A stretch of 64,000 bases of DNA from Lacinutrix jangbogonensis. GTDB lineage: Bacteria > Bacteroidota > Bacteroidia > Flavobacteriales > Flavobacteriaceae. Both the position numbers and the translations under genes were made by a program. The notes beneath the pieces were generated by a model. That model did not search any database. It saw only the letters and a list, made by a program, of their open reading frames with translations, and was not told where the DNA came from. The stretch is taken from NCBI RefSeq assembly GCF_000797445.1, contig NZ_JSWF01000033.1:1-64000 (forward strand), written 5' to 3'. Positions within the stretch are counted from its first letter, which is position 1, and each line of letters begins with the position of its first letter. Positions 29,501 to 38,889 of this stretch are shown piece after piece.

Positions 29501-30053
29501 TTCTGGAGATGGTACTGTTGCAGTTCCTTATGAGATAGGTTTAGATCAGACGGCAACGGTAATAGATAAAATGGTCTTTAGCGCAGAATATGCAGGTGCT
29601 GCTTTAAATGCTGATGGCACTAGGAACCTAGGGTTTTTAACTAGTGATAATGCAGGAACTGCTACAGACATGTTTATGAACTATTACTCTTGGTCCAATA
29701 CACAAAGTACAGGCGGTCCTCACGATTATGATGTTATCCTACGCTTCACACTTCCTACTAATTTTGTGGCTTGGACTGCAAGTTCTATTGTTATCGATTA
29801 TGCAGGTAATGCTGGCGGTAGCTTTGAGGCATATGTGTTTAATGAAGCAGGAAACCTTCAAGGAAGTTTACCAACAACGGCAGGTGCTACAGCTTGGGAT
29901 ACAGAAACCATAGATGTGACCGGTGCAACCTGGGCAGCAGGACAAACAGTTATTCTTGCTTTAAAGATGATTGCTGCTGATCACCCAGTAGTCGGTACCA
30001 ATGAAATTCGCCTAGGCGATGTTACCTTAAATTTCACAAGATTAAAATACTAA
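26583..30053 (+). CDS. Secreted repeat protein with collagen-like region
   Basis: 1156 residues with a signal peptide (LLLIASVSLQAQ). An N-terminal segment typical of flavobacterial surface proteins (NSAQLDIVSSNRGILIPRIPL) is followed by seven repeats of about 70-72 residues (GDIYVDESTGDVYTYDGTTN, TYTYTSEDG). Then comes a collagen-like Gly-rich region with 14 copies of GADSTVAGPAGTNG, and a C-terminal beta-rich domain of about 190 residues (VILRFTLPTNFVAW). It is probably a long stalk-like adhesin on the cell surface. It has no gliding-type C-terminal sorting signal, so its export route is unclear. It heads the surface cassette. Confidence 0.9.
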   Translation: MKKLLIFVLLLIASVSLQAQVGVGTPLPNNSAQLDIVSSNRGILIPRIPLLSETDATTITQGNVVSLLVFNTTSNGQLTPGYHYWNGSKWQRMVSADDIVVFETLTTLVDNGDGTFTYTSENGTIQTFNVVQSGTGNPITNTTVGVAGDIYVDESTGDVYTYDGTTNTWVQQTGNEVVTTLVQADGTYTYTSEDGTTTTFNVSQSGTGDPITNTTVGVAGDIYVDESTGDVYTYDGTTNTWVQQTGNEVVTTLVQADGTYTYTSEDGTTTTFNVSQSGTGDPITNTTVGVAGDIYVDESTGDVYTYDGTTNTWVQQTGNEVVTTLVQADGTYTYTSEDGTTTTFNVSQSGTGDPITNTTVGVAGDIYVDESTGDVYTYDGTTNTWVQQTGNEVVTTLVQADGTYTYTSEDGTTTTFNVSQSGTGDPITNTTVGIAGDVYVDETTGDVWTYNTTTNTWEQQTGVSDSLVGLDGLYTHTSVDGTILTFDVTQSGTGDPITNTTVGIAGDVYVDETTGDVWTYNTTTNTWEQQTGVSDSLVGLDGLYTHTSVDGTILTFDVTQSGTGDPITNTTVGVGGDVYVDETTGDVWTYNTTTNTWEQQTGVSDSLVGLDGLYTHTAVDGTVQTFNVTQTAAGDPITNTTVGVAGDVYVDETTGDVWTFDGTTWVQQVGVQGPIGATGADGATGADGIQGPIGATGADSTVAGPAGTNGTDGADSTVAGPAGTNGTNGTDGADSTVAGPAGTNGTNGTDGADSTVAGPAGTNGTNGTDGADSTVAGPAGTNGTNGTDGADSTVAGPAGTNGTNGTDGADSTVAGPAGTNGTNGTDGADSTVAGPAGTNGTNGTDGADSTVAGPAGTNGTNGTDGADSTVAGPAGTNGTNGTDGADSTVAGPAGTNGTNGTDGADSTVAGPAGTNGTNGTDGADSTVAGPAGTNGTNGTDGADSTVAGPAGPTGPTGADGVGGVTTTTAPITISGDGTVAVPYEIGLDQTATVIDKMVFSAEYAGAALNADGTRNLGFLTSDNAGTATDMFMNYYSWSNTQSTGGPHDYDVILRFTLPTNFVAWTASSIVIDYAGNAGGSFEAYVFNEAGNLQGSLPTTAGATAWDTETIDVTGATWAAGQTVILALKMIAADHPVVGTNEIRLGDVTLNFTRLKY
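26977..28470 (+). repeat. Tandem repeats in coding DNA, 4 x 216 bp and 3 x 210 bp
   Basis: The phrase AATCAGGCACAGGC recurs at 26977, 27193, 27409, 27625 and 27841 (216-bp steps), then 28051 and 28261 (210-bp steps). The 216-bp units are almost identical in DNA, so the duplications are recent. They can collapse in short-read assemblies. Confidence 0.95.
28674..29430 (+). repeat. 57-bp collagen-like coding repeats
   Basis: From 28722 to 29406 there are 12 exact 57-bp steps, each coding a 19-residue unit with GPAGTNGTNGTD triplets. One 48-bp unit precedes them at 28674. Silent changes (TCC/TCT, ACA/ACT) differ between units, so this block is older than the 216-bp block. Confidence 0.95.
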
Positions 30054-30054
30054 A

Positions 30055-30116
30055 TTGATTTTAAAAGCTGTAACGCTGACTTTTAAAACGGTGCTATAGC
30101 TTTTAAAATTAATCAA
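30055..30116. terminator. Long hairpin after the collagen-like gene
   Basis: TTGATTTTAAAAGCT (30055-30069) pairs with AGCTTTTAAAA...ATCAA (30098-30116, three-base bulge) around a 28-nt loop. It lacks a clear T run, so it may be an attenuator or mRNA-stability element between cassette genes rather than a full terminator. Confidence 0.4.
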
Positions 30117-30146
30117 GTAGTAATAGTAATAGTAAAAGAATAAATT

Positions 30147-33100
30147 ATGCTAAAATTATTAAAAATAGTCTGTTTTGTAGTAAGTGTTAGTTGCTTCGCA
30201 GCCAACGCTAATACGGTAGAAAGTGGTGATTTATGTGATCAAATTATCAGTAATACCAATACTGTAAACAGTGTTAATCCTGTAGTGCAACCACTATTTG
30301 GTGAGGCTACTGTAAACACTAAGAGCTATATAGACGCATCCCTTCCAGACCAGGAAGTCTTGCAAAACGCCATAGCAAACAATGAAAATACCTTTCACTT
30401 ATTTTCCCATGGCCGCCCAGGCGAATTGTTAATCAACGGCAAGTGGCTCCAAAAAGAAGAACTTGCTCGTTTTATCAATAATAAGATAGCACCCAACAGC
30501 CAATTAGCAGCTATGAATATCTACGGCTGTAATTTCGCTCAAGGCGAAAAAGGCCTGGCAGCAGTTACTTACCTAGAAAAAGCAACCGGCTTACAGATAG
30601 CCGCTTCTACGAATATTACGGGTGCAGCTGGAGATTGGATACTAGAAATTGGAAATAAAAATTTAGCGTTACATAGCTATGGGTACAGTTTACAATGTGT
30701 AGATGGTACACAACGCCCAAATGACACCTATACGGTGTCAAGTAGTAATAATCAGAGGCCTTCTTGCCCAGGTGATTCAGATGCTGAAGTAACCTTTGCA
30801 AACATTACGGGTGTAAATGGAGACTTTATTGTACGTAGATTATCAGGTAGTACTGTATTACAATCATACCCAGCTGGGCCTGGACCAAACTTTACGGTAA
30901 CTGGCCTACCTGCGGGAACTCATGTTTTTGACATAGAAGACCAATGTTCGAACAACAGTGCAGACAAGACGATAGTTATACAGGCTTCTGGTGCAGGGAT
31001 TTTTAATAATAACGCGCCTCTATTGCATGATTATGTAGGAACTTGTGCAAATCCAAGTTATCGATACCTTAATCAAACTAGTATGTTTGCAAAGAATGCC
31101 GCCACTATTACATTAAATGTTAAGAACAGTGTGGGTACTACTGTTTTTACTCATACAAGTGAAAGTGGTGGATTTCGATATCTTGCTATTCTTATTCCTG
31201 TAAGTGATGTAACTGGAACCGGAGCAGCACGTACGTTAACCTTTGAATACACACACAGCTGTGGTGATGTTGCATCCGTTACAATAACCCCCCCACCAGT
31301 AGGAGGTTTTGAGATTACATTTCATCAAAATATTAATACTGTAGAGGGCTGTAATTTAAACTCTTACAAAATATCACGTAATAGGTATTCGGGTCTTAAT
31401 CAAATAACAGCTAACGTTGAAGAGACCAACTCTAGTTTCACTACTGTTACTAATAGTAACCCAACAGATTACGATGGCAATGCTTTTGCCTTTAGTGGCA
31501 ATGTTAATCATGTTGGTAACTATAATACTGTTGTTTTGTCAAAATTTAAGTATGGGGTATCTTACAGGATTACCTACACGGATGCCTGTGGTGAAACATA
31601 TATAGAAAACCTATACATGCCGATACTGCTTCCTGCTCCTTTTGGTATAGATTATATAAGTTGTTCAGGCGAGGCAGAAATTGATAATATGTTTAGAAGT
31701 TTTTATATAAGGGTAGTGCCGGGCTTCGTTGAAAACTTCCCTATCACCGCTACAGTGATTAGCGGTCCTACACAATGGGTCTCTGGTATGACTGGAGCTG
31801 CAGCTCCTGCACCCGTAAATTATTCGTATCCCATAGTTCTCCCCCCGCTCAATAGTGTTTATCAGCTCTCTTTACGCCCGCAATTTTTCGGTGGACCAGG
31901 TACTTATACCATAAAACTAGAAGATGCCTGTGGTAATACAGATACAGCAACGTTTACCTCTACTTGTACCAATCCTATGACTACTGATTATACGCTAGAT
32001 TATTGCAGCTCAAATGCAGGAACGGTTAATATGACTTACATTGATAGAGCAGACCCTAGTAATTTATTTAACCGTTTTATGAAACTTGCGCTATATGATA
32101 GTGCAGATAATTTATTAGTAACAGATAATACGGGTGCTACTAGAGTAACAACTTTTGTTAACCTAGTGCCAGGAACTTACACCGTAAGGTTTGGTCCTGG
32201 TTTTACTGCTTTTCCCCCTTCCTATTTGCCCTCTTTTCCTTTGCTTACGGATGGTTATCCTTATGAGCATCAAATAGTAATCCCTGCTTTATTAGCAATG
32301 ACTAATACGTCTGACGCTATACAATGTGGTGATGAAATTTCAATTGTAACTATCGGAGGAGTACCGCCATATTCGTATAGCTTATATGATACTGTTGGAG
32401 GTACTTTATTACAGGGTCCACAAACGAGTGGAGTATTCATTGGTATAGCTAATGAAACCGACTACTATATGGAGGTTATTGATTCCTGTGGGCGAACGTT
32501 TGGACAAACTCAATCTGCAGTAATCCCACCAGACTCTACTAAAACAGTAACATCAACGAACCCTTCATGTCCCACTAATGATGCGACTATAACAATAGCA
32601 GCAGCAGAAAATGGGAGAACTTATCAAATCTTACAAGGCGGTAACCCGCTAAGTCCAGCGATAACGGGAGTAGGTACAGGTGCAGATTTAACGCTCACCA
32701 TACCATTTGCACAAACCATTGTAGGAACAACAACCTATACCATAGAGGCAAGTTACTCTGTTTGTGTTGTAACTTTAAATGAAACTGCTACCATAGTAGT
32801 AAATAGCGTTACAGACACCGATAGTGATGGTGTTAATAATGCTTGTGACCTAGATGATGATAATGATGGTGTTTTGGATACGGTGGAGTGTGGAACTACT
32901 GTAACCAGTATGATTACTGTTAGTAAGAATGGTGTAGCGGATACTTCAACTGATACAGCTGTTGTAACTGGCGTTGCTGGTGACAACACACCTTTTAATA
33001 TATTAGTCGCTATGGGCGCAAATGAGATATTTGAAGGTTGTTCGTTTTCAGTAGCCTCTGGAGCCTTTGATGATGGTATCCGCATTAGCGTTGATGGGGT

Positions 33101-34160
33101 TATAATTCTGCAAGTTGATCAAAGTAATTACAGTCAATATGCTGGCGGAACTACCACTGCTTTATATAACCCTCTAAATAATAAATTTGATACCGACAAC
33201 GATGGCTTCTGGAAACCTTGGAACAATGAAGGCACGCCTACTCTTAATATTACTGATGGGGTTATTGAATTATTGGTTACAACAGTATCAGGTACAAGAG
33301 AGAATATTTTGCCCTTTATGGTAAGTGAAACAGATGACCCAGGAAATGCTGTATTGATTATAAATTCTAGTTTCTCTTATAACTGTTTAACAGGAGTTGA
33401 TGTAGTTGTTATAGGGCTAAATAATAATGGCCCATTTTCCCCTCCTACACCTGTACTTTCTGCTAGTTTATTTACCTGCCAGGACACAGATACCGATGGT
33501 GATGGTATAGAAAACAGCCTAGACCTAGACTCGGACAACGATGGTTGCGCAGATGTTTTAGAATCTGGTGGTTTGGATGGTAATGGTGATGGTGTGCTAG
33601 ATAATGGAGCAGCTACACCACCAGCAGTAACGGTAGATGGTGACGGACTAGTGACCAACGGTACAGACGGGTATAACGGTCTTACTGGCAATGAATATAC
33701 GTCGACGCAGGTCAATGTAGCAACGCTAGCAGATCAAACTGTAACTAATGGAGATGCAGCAAGCTTTACCATAGTAGCAAGCGCAGACGAGACGACTACT
33801 TACTTAATTACAAGCCCTAATGCACCACCTAACACAGTGCCAGATTATAGCGCAGCCCCTGGCAATGCAAATGCAGGTATTAATTACCAATGGTATTTGG
33901 GAGACCCTTCAAGTGGTGGGACTGCCCTTAATAATACATTGATATACAGTGGTGTTACTACAGCTACCTTAAATATAAGCAATACATTTGGATTCAGTGG
34001 AACCCAATATTTTGTAGAAATTACGCACGATGATAATGTATGTATCGCTGTGGCGGAGTCTGCTATTCTTTCCTTACTGGCAAGAGATTATATGCGACAT
34101 GGAAAATACTTTAAAGAGGACAAAGAGCAGCCTATGGATTTTGGCAAGAGTGGAAATTAA
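30147..34160 (+). CDS. DUF4347 adhesin with thrombospondin type 3 repeats
   Basis: 1337 residues with a signal peptide (FVVSVSCFAANA). A DUF4347 domain lies at about 50-185, with FHLFSHGRPG (His88) and MNIYGCNFAQG (Cys128). A long beta-rich, Cys-containing repeat region follows (repeated DACGxT motifs). Two calcium-binding thrombospondin type 3 clusters (DTDSDGVNNACDLDDDNDG near 890; DTDGDGIENSLDLDSDNDG near 1115) precede an Ig-like end. The C-terminus (MRHGKYFKEDKEQPMDFGK) resembles short tails seen on other flavobacterial surface proteins. It lies 35 bp before a T9SS-sorted protein, so it is part of a surface operon. Confidence 0.88.
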   Translation: MLKLLKIVCFVVSVSCFAANANTVESGDLCDQIISNTNTVNSVNPVVQPLFGEATVNTKSYIDASLPDQEVLQNAIANNENTFHLFSHGRPGELLINGKWLQKEELARFINNKIAPNSQLAAMNIYGCNFAQGEKGLAAVTYLEKATGLQIAASTNITGAAGDWILEIGNKNLALHSYGYSLQCVDGTQRPNDTYTVSSSNNQRPSCPGDSDAEVTFANITGVNGDFIVRRLSGSTVLQSYPAGPGPNFTVTGLPAGTHVFDIEDQCSNNSADKTIVIQASGAGIFNNNAPLLHDYVGTCANPSYRYLNQTSMFAKNAATITLNVKNSVGTTVFTHTSESGGFRYLAILIPVSDVTGTGAARTLTFEYTHSCGDVASVTITPPPVGGFEITFHQNINTVEGCNLNSYKISRNRYSGLNQITANVEETNSSFTTVTNSNPTDYDGNAFAFSGNVNHVGNYNTVVLSKFKYGVSYRITYTDACGETYIENLYMPILLPAPFGIDYISCSGEAEIDNMFRSFYIRVVPGFVENFPITATVISGPTQWVSGMTGAAAPAPVNYSYPIVLPPLNSVYQLSLRPQFFGGPGTYTIKLEDACGNTDTATFTSTCTNPMTTDYTLDYCSSNAGTVNMTYIDRADPSNLFNRFMKLALYDSADNLLVTDNTGATRVTTFVNLVPGTYTVRFGPGFTAFPPSYLPSFPLLTDGYPYEHQIVIPALLAMTNTSDAIQCGDEISIVTIGGVPPYSYSLYDTVGGTLLQGPQTSGVFIGIANETDYYMEVIDSCGRTFGQTQSAVIPPDSTKTVTSTNPSCPTNDATITIAAAENGRTYQILQGGNPLSPAITGVGTGADLTLTIPFAQTIVGTTTYTIEASYSVCVVTLNETATIVVNSVTDTDSDGVNNACDLDDDNDGVLDTVECGTTVTSMITVSKNGVADTSTDTAVVTGVAGDNTPFNILVAMGANEIFEGCSFSVASGAFDDGIRISVDGVIILQVDQSNYSQYAGGTTTALYNPLNNKFDTDNDGFWKPWNNEGTPTLNITDGVIELLVTTVSGTRENILPFMVSETDDPGNAVLIINSSFSYNCLTGVDVVVIGLNNNGPFSPPTPVLSASLFTCQDTDTDGDGIENSLDLDSDNDGCADVLESGGLDGNGDGVLDNGAATPPAVTVDGDGLVTNGTDGYNGLTGNEYTSTQVNVATLADQTVTNGDAASFTIVASADETTTYLITSPNAPPNTVPDYSAAPGNANAGINYQWYLGDPSSGGTALNNTLIYSGVTTATLNISNTFGFSGTQYFVEITHDDNVCIAVAESAILSLLARDYMRHGKYFKEDKEQPMDFGKSGN

Positions 34161-34194
34161 GAGTATGCTAACGTGTTATAAATAAAAAAAATTC

Positions 34195-35460
34195 ATGAAA
34201 ACAAAAAATAAAATAGTGCTATTTTTTTCAGGGATGCTCTTCGGAGTGCCCAATCTAATGGCGCAGACAGTAAATATTGGAGAAGTAGTGGTCATGCCAG
34301 GAACACAGTTTTCTATTGGAGATGATTTTAATAATACTCTTACAGGTAGTTTTATTAACGACGGTGAGGTGTTTATCTATGCCAATTTTAATAATGAGGG
34401 TCTTGTAGATTTCACGGAGGAATCTGGGTATACGCGCTTTCAAGGAAATGCGGTGCAAGAACTCTCAGGAGGCAATATAAGTTATTTCTACGATGTATTG
34501 TTTGATAATGATGCCAGTACTTCGGCCTCTTTCGAGTTAAGCAGTGAGATAAGTATCGCCAATGAAGCAGATTTTAATACTGGAATCGTAAAAAATGATG
34601 ATTTTGGCGGTTTGGTCATATTTGAAGACAATGCAGATCATACCGGAACATTTGATGGAAGCTATGTAGATGGGTTGGTTCAAAAAAATGGAGATGACAG
34701 CTTTATATATCCTATAGGAGATGCACAGTTTTTTCGCTATGCAGCCATCAGCGCACCAGACAATAGTGAAGATGTTTTTACAGCCAAATATTATTTTGAA
34801 AACCCAATAGGAATCACTGTAAATGGAGAAACACCAACAGCCTCTACTACAGGAGTAATTAACCTAATAGATAATGCAGAGTTTTGGACGATTACTAATG
34901 ATACAGCTAGCAGTGATGTGCTTTTAACACTGTCTTACGATGAACTAAGTACTACGCCTTTAGCGATAGTAACTGGCCCACAAACAGCAATACACATTGT
35001 ACGTTGGGATGCAGTCCAACAACTATGGGTAGACGAAGGCGGTATAGTAGACGTAGCAAACAAAACTGTGACTACACCACTACGCCTAGAGGATTACGGA
35101 ATATTTACGCTAGGCCGTATTAATGAAGATATTATTCTTCCTGGGGATGTTGTAGTCTATAATGGTGTAACGCCCAACGGTGATGGCGTAAACGATTATT
35201 TTATAATTGATAACATACAAAATTTAGCGAATAACAACCTACAGGTATTTAACCGTTGGGGCGTGAAAGTATTTGAAACAAATAATTACGATAGCACAGG
35301 GAATGTTTTTAATGGGTATTCAGAAGGAAGGCTTACAATAGCAAAAAACAAACAATTACCAACAGGGACCTATTACTATGTTCTAAACTATGATTTCTCA
35401 GAAAACGGTAGTACAGAACGCATAAAGAAAGCGGGATACCTCTATATAACTACAGAATAA
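34195..35460 (+). CDS. Secreted protein with T9SS type B (gliding) C-terminal domain
   Basis: 421 residues with a signal peptide (FFSGMLFGVPNLMAQ). The C-terminal 95 residues are a gliding motility-associated (CHU_C/type B) sorting domain: VTPNGDGVNDYFIIDNI, NRWGVKVFETNNY, LPTGTYYYVLNY, KKAGYLYITTE. The middle is beta-rich without a known domain. It should be secreted by the type IX system and is followed 10 bp later by a PorP/SprF gene, the usual partner of type B substrates. Confidence 0.93.
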   Translation: MKTKNKIVLFFSGMLFGVPNLMAQTVNIGEVVVMPGTQFSIGDDFNNTLTGSFINDGEVFIYANFNNEGLVDFTEESGYTRFQGNAVQELSGGNISYFYDVLFDNDASTSASFELSSEISIANEADFNTGIVKNDDFGGLVIFEDNADHTGTFDGSYVDGLVQKNGDDSFIYPIGDAQFFRYAAISAPDNSEDVFTAKYYFENPIGITVNGETPTASTTGVINLIDNAEFWTITNDTASSDVLLTLSYDELSTTPLAIVTGPQTAIHIVRWDAVQQLWVDEGGIVDVANKTVTTPLRLEDYGIFTLGRINEDIILPGDVVVYNGVTPNGDGVNDYFIIDNIQNLANNNLQVFNRWGVKVFETNNYDSTGNVFNGYSEGRLTIAKNKQLPTGTYYYVLNYDFSENGSTERIKKAGYLYITTE

Positions 35461-35470
35461 CTTAAAAGAG

Positions 35471-36418
35471 ATGGAAAATAAATATAAAAATATTGCTTTG
35501 TTTGCTGTATGTATAATTGTAATGGTGTTTGCTACATCTCAATTGCAAGCGCAACAAGATTCGCAGTATACACAATACATGTATAACACACAAACGGTTA
35601 ATCCTGCTTATGCAGGAACGCGAGGAGTCTTTGGTATAACCAGCCTTTATCGTAACCAATGGGTAGGCTTAGAAGGTGCCCCAGAAACACTAAACTTGAG
35701 TTTAAGCACGCCGTTGGGAGAGTCTCAACGTGTTGGCCTTGGAGTAAGTTTTATCAAAGATAAAGTAGGACCAGCAGATGAAAGCACACTTGTTGCAGAT
35801 TTCTCATATACGATACCAGTAGGGGAACGCACAAATTTAAGTTTCGGTCTTAAAGGTGGTTTTAATTTATTAAATGTTGATTATGGTGTGCTTACTATTA
35901 ACAATCCAAATGATGCCCTTCAACAGTTTAATATAGATAATAGAACAAAAGTCGTTGCTGGCTTAGGGCTGTATTTGCACGACATAGAAAAATGGTATGT
36001 GGGTGTGTCGATTCCTAACTTTTTAGAGACGACCCATTACGATGATACTAATATATCTAACGCGTCAGAAAAAGCAAATGCATATGCAATAGCAGGTTAT
36101 GTGTTTAATCTAAGTGATAATACAAAATTTAAACCCGCAGTATTAGGGAAATTTATTCAAGGAGCACCGATTGGTCTGGATCTTTCTGCTAATTTTTTAT
36201 TATACGAAAAATTCACATTAGGAGCAGCCTATAGGTTAGACGCTGCAGTAAGCGCTTTGGCAGGATTTCAAATAACAGAGGGTATGTTTATAGGGTATTC
36301 GTACGATTATGGAACTCAAGAATTAGCAAATTTTAATTCAGGCTCTCATGAAATATTTTTAAGATTTGAGTTTGCCAACACGAAGACAGACCGTTTCTTA
36401 ACGCCAAGATTCTTTTAA
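35471..36418 (+). CDS. PorP/SprF family type IX secretion membrane protein
   Basis: 315 residues: signal peptide ending at LQAQ, then QYTQYMYNTQTVNPAYAGTRG, the family's signature start, and an outer membrane beta-barrel ending in a Phe (TPRFF). SprF-type proteins anchor or assist secretion of the type B substrate encoded beside them. The operon order CHU_C protein, PorP/SprF, OmpA is typical of Flavobacteriia. Confidence 0.95.
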   Translation: MENKYKNIALFAVCIIVMVFATSQLQAQQDSQYTQYMYNTQTVNPAYAGTRGVFGITSLYRNQWVGLEGAPETLNLSLSTPLGESQRVGLGVSFIKDKVGPADESTLVADFSYTIPVGERTNLSFGLKGGFNLLNVDYGVLTINNPNDALQQFNIDNRTKVVAGLGLYLHDIEKWYVGVSIPNFLETTHYDDTNISNASEKANAYAIAGYVFNLSDNTKFKPAVLGKFIQGAPIGLDLSANFLLYEKFTLGAAYRLDAAVSALAGFQITEGMFIGYSYDYGTQELANFNSGSHEIFLRFEFANTKTDRFLTPRFF

Positions 36419-36428
36419 TATAGACACT

Positions 36429-38309
36429 ATGAAATATATAAAAAATATAATTTTATTTAGCCTTTTACTCGTTGTTTCGCTGAGCAATTCACAAAGCAAG
36501 AAGTTAAAAAAGGCAGACAAGAAATTTAACGATTTCGCCTATGTCGATGCCTTAAAAATCTATGAGGATGTTGCAGATAGTGGCTATGAAGATGCAGATC
36601 TTTTTAAGAAACTAGGAGATGGCTATTATTTTAACGCCGATTATATCGATGCCACAAAATGGTATAGTAAACTCGTCGCCATTAACTCAAATTTAGAACC
36701 AGTATATCAATTTAGATATGGGCAATCTTTAAAAGCTAGTGGTAATTATGAACAAGCAGATACTTACTTGAGTACTTTTTTTGAAAGTCAAGGAATACCG
36801 TATTCTAATTTTGACAATTATTTAAAGAATATTGAAGAGAATTCAAATGCATATAAAGTAAGTACTGTCGATTTTAATACAAAATATTCAGACTATCCTG
36901 CGTTTTTGAAAGAAGACAGCCTCTATGTTATTTCAGGATCGTTAACAGAAAAGAAAACACCTTGGAATAATGAGCCTACGTCAGATATTTTTTTGCTAAA
37001 AAACAAAAGGACTCTAAATAATCTAGGCGATACTTTTAACACTAAATTTAATGAAGGGTCTTTGGTTATTACCAAGAATGGTACAACCATGTTTTTTACA
37101 AGAAATGATTATAATGATAGAAAAAGAGGTAGAGATGCTAATAAAACAACACGTATAAAACTATATAGCGCTTTAAAAGAAAATGGGACATGGGATGCTA
37201 TTAAAGAATTACCATTCAATAACAGTGAATACTCTTTTGGCCAGCCAGCATTAAGCCCAGATGATAGTAAACTCTATTTTGTAAGCGATATGCCAGGGAA
37301 GGGCAGTAAAGGCGGTACCGATATTTATGAGGTAGACTTGTTTGAGGACGGTAGTTTTGGAACGCCTTCAAATATGACAGCATTTAATACTCCTGGAAAC
37401 GAAATGTTTCCCTTTGTGGCTAAAGATGGTACGTTTTACTTTTCCTCCAACGGTCAAGTTGCCAATTTAGGAGGCTTAGATATCTATAGATCTGGAGCTG
37501 TTGGCGGTGTGTATAACAAAGTTGAAAATATCGGTAAGCCTGTAAATGGACCCATGGATGATTTTGCAATCGTTGTAGATAGTGATACTAACAAAGGATA
37601 TTTTGCATCAAATAGAATAGGTGCTGTAAGTGATGATATTTATTCATTTATTTATATAGAGCCTTGTTTAGTTAATTATACTGGTGTAGTAAGAGATAAA
37701 AAAACAGGAGCTGTTTTAGATAATGTGTTAGTGTCCTTAATGGATGGGGATAACAAAATATTGTCTCAAAAAGTAGTAACAGCAGGAGTATATGAATTTA
37801 ATGGAATAGAGTGTGAAAAGGCAAAGTTTGTAAGGGCAGAAATGGATAGTTATCAAACAGCAGAAGAGCTATTAATAGCTCCTATTGATGGATTATCAAC
37901 TACAAACGTATTATTATCTCTTAGAAAAATTGAGTTAATTAAAGATACAGACCTTGCTATGCTTTTAAATCCTATTTATTTTGATTTAGATAAGTCCAAT
38001 ATACGTCCAGATGCCGAGGTCGAATTACAAAAGATTGTTATAGTTATGAGGGATAATCCTGCCTTGAAAATTGATGTGAGATCGCATACAGATAGTAGAG
38101 CCAGAGATGCTTACAATATAGCATTATCTAATCGTCGTGCTAAATCAACCCTTGAATACATCGTTAATGCAGGTATCGACAGTTCGCGATTAACAAGTAA
38201 AGGCTATGGTGAAACACAACTAATAAACGAGTGTGCTAATGGTATTAAATGTTCAGACCAAGCACATCAAAGCAATCGAAGAAGTGAATTTATTATTATA
38301 AATAACTAA
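36429..38309 (+). CDS. OmpA family protein with TPR and PD40 repeats
   Basis: 626 residues with a signal peptide (LLLVVSLSNSQS). TPR-like helices (to about 130) are followed by a PD40 beta-propeller region (SFGQPALSPDDSKLYFVSD, FPFVAKDGTFYFSSNG) and a carboxypeptidase-regulatory-like domain (VVRDKKTGAVLDNVLVSL). The C-terminal OmpA peptidoglycan-binding domain carries YFDLDKSNIRPDAEVELQK and RSHTDSRARDAYNIALSNRR. It is a PorE-like architecture that ties outer membrane T9SS partners to the cell wall. It is translationally close (10 bp) to the PorP/SprF gene. Confidence 0.94.
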   Translation: MKYIKNIILFSLLLVVSLSNSQSKKLKKADKKFNDFAYVDALKIYEDVADSGYEDADLFKKLGDGYYFNADYIDATKWYSKLVAINSNLEPVYQFRYGQSLKASGNYEQADTYLSTFFESQGIPYSNFDNYLKNIEENSNAYKVSTVDFNTKYSDYPAFLKEDSLYVISGSLTEKKTPWNNEPTSDIFLLKNKRTLNNLGDTFNTKFNEGSLVITKNGTTMFFTRNDYNDRKRGRDANKTTRIKLYSALKENGTWDAIKELPFNNSEYSFGQPALSPDDSKLYFVSDMPGKGSKGGTDIYEVDLFEDGSFGTPSNMTAFNTPGNEMFPFVAKDGTFYFSSNGQVANLGGLDIYRSGAVGGVYNKVENIGKPVNGPMDDFAIVVDSDTNKGYFASNRIGAVSDDIYSFIYIEPCLVNYTGVVRDKKTGAVLDNVLVSLMDGDNKILSQKVVTAGVYEFNGIECEKAKFVRAEMDSYQTAEELLIAPIDGLSTTNVLLSLRKIELIKDTDLAMLLNPIYFDLDKSNIRPDAEVELQKIVIVMRDNPALKIDVRSHTDSRARDAYNIALSNRRAKSTLEYIVNAGIDSSRLTSKGYGETQLINECANGIKCSDQAHQSNRRSEFIIINN

Positions 38310-38314
38310 GATAT

Positions 38315-38728
38315 ATGAAGCTCGAAAAAAAGAATGAAATTATACTCTCTGCAGATGAATTGCTGTTTTTGAAATTCCATGTATTTGGTTTTACTGATAA
38401 ATATATTTTTGATCTGCTACAAATGTCTAGAAGAGAAGTTACCGATTTAAAGTATTTTTTATTTAAAAGGCTTAAGTCCGCGTTTGCTGTAAAGACTAAT
38501 TTAGAATGCGTTAAAAAAGCTTTTGAAACGGGAGTGTTAGATTCATTAGATTTTTTAAATGAGGACAAAAAGGCAGAAGTAGATATCCTTACTAAGAACA
38601 TATGTGAAATGAGCTTTTTAGAAATGATGGCTACCAATGACAAGCATGAAAATTTGGAAACAAAAATATTAAGTATTCTTGGCATCACAACAAAAGAAAA
38701 TAATAGTAGTACTATTTCTGTTGCTTAA
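38315..38728 (+). CDS. Small HTH-like protein, paralog 1
   Basis: 137 residues starting 5 bases after the ompA stop. The N-terminal 70 residues resemble a sigma-4/LuxR-type helix-turn-helix (LSADELLFLKF, YIFDLLQMSRREVTDLKYFLFKRLK, CVKKAFETGVL). They align in layout with the next gene (LTDTEVILIDLY, KIAKRLFVSSAKLSKIEKSIFKKFK, IKKAFELNIL). The C-terminal half is acidic and unrelated. It is probably a regulator of the cassette; DNA binding is inferred. Confidence 0.6.
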   Translation: MKLEKKNEIILSADELLFLKFHVFGFTDKYIFDLLQMSRREVTDLKYFLFKRLKSAFAVKTNLECVKKAFETGVLDSLDFLNEDKKAEVDILTKNICEMSFLEMMATNDKHENLETKILSILGITTKENNSSTISVA

Positions 38729-38889
38729 TATAAAGAAGCACCATTGTATAAAATGAGGTTAAAAAGTAGTTTGAAAATGCTATTGTTTAGCTTCATTTCT
38801 TATTATGCTTTTTTTATCCTCTGATGTTGTGATATTAGGGTATATATTGGCTTTCAAAAGTCTTGAAATAACTTTCGTAAAATTTACAA

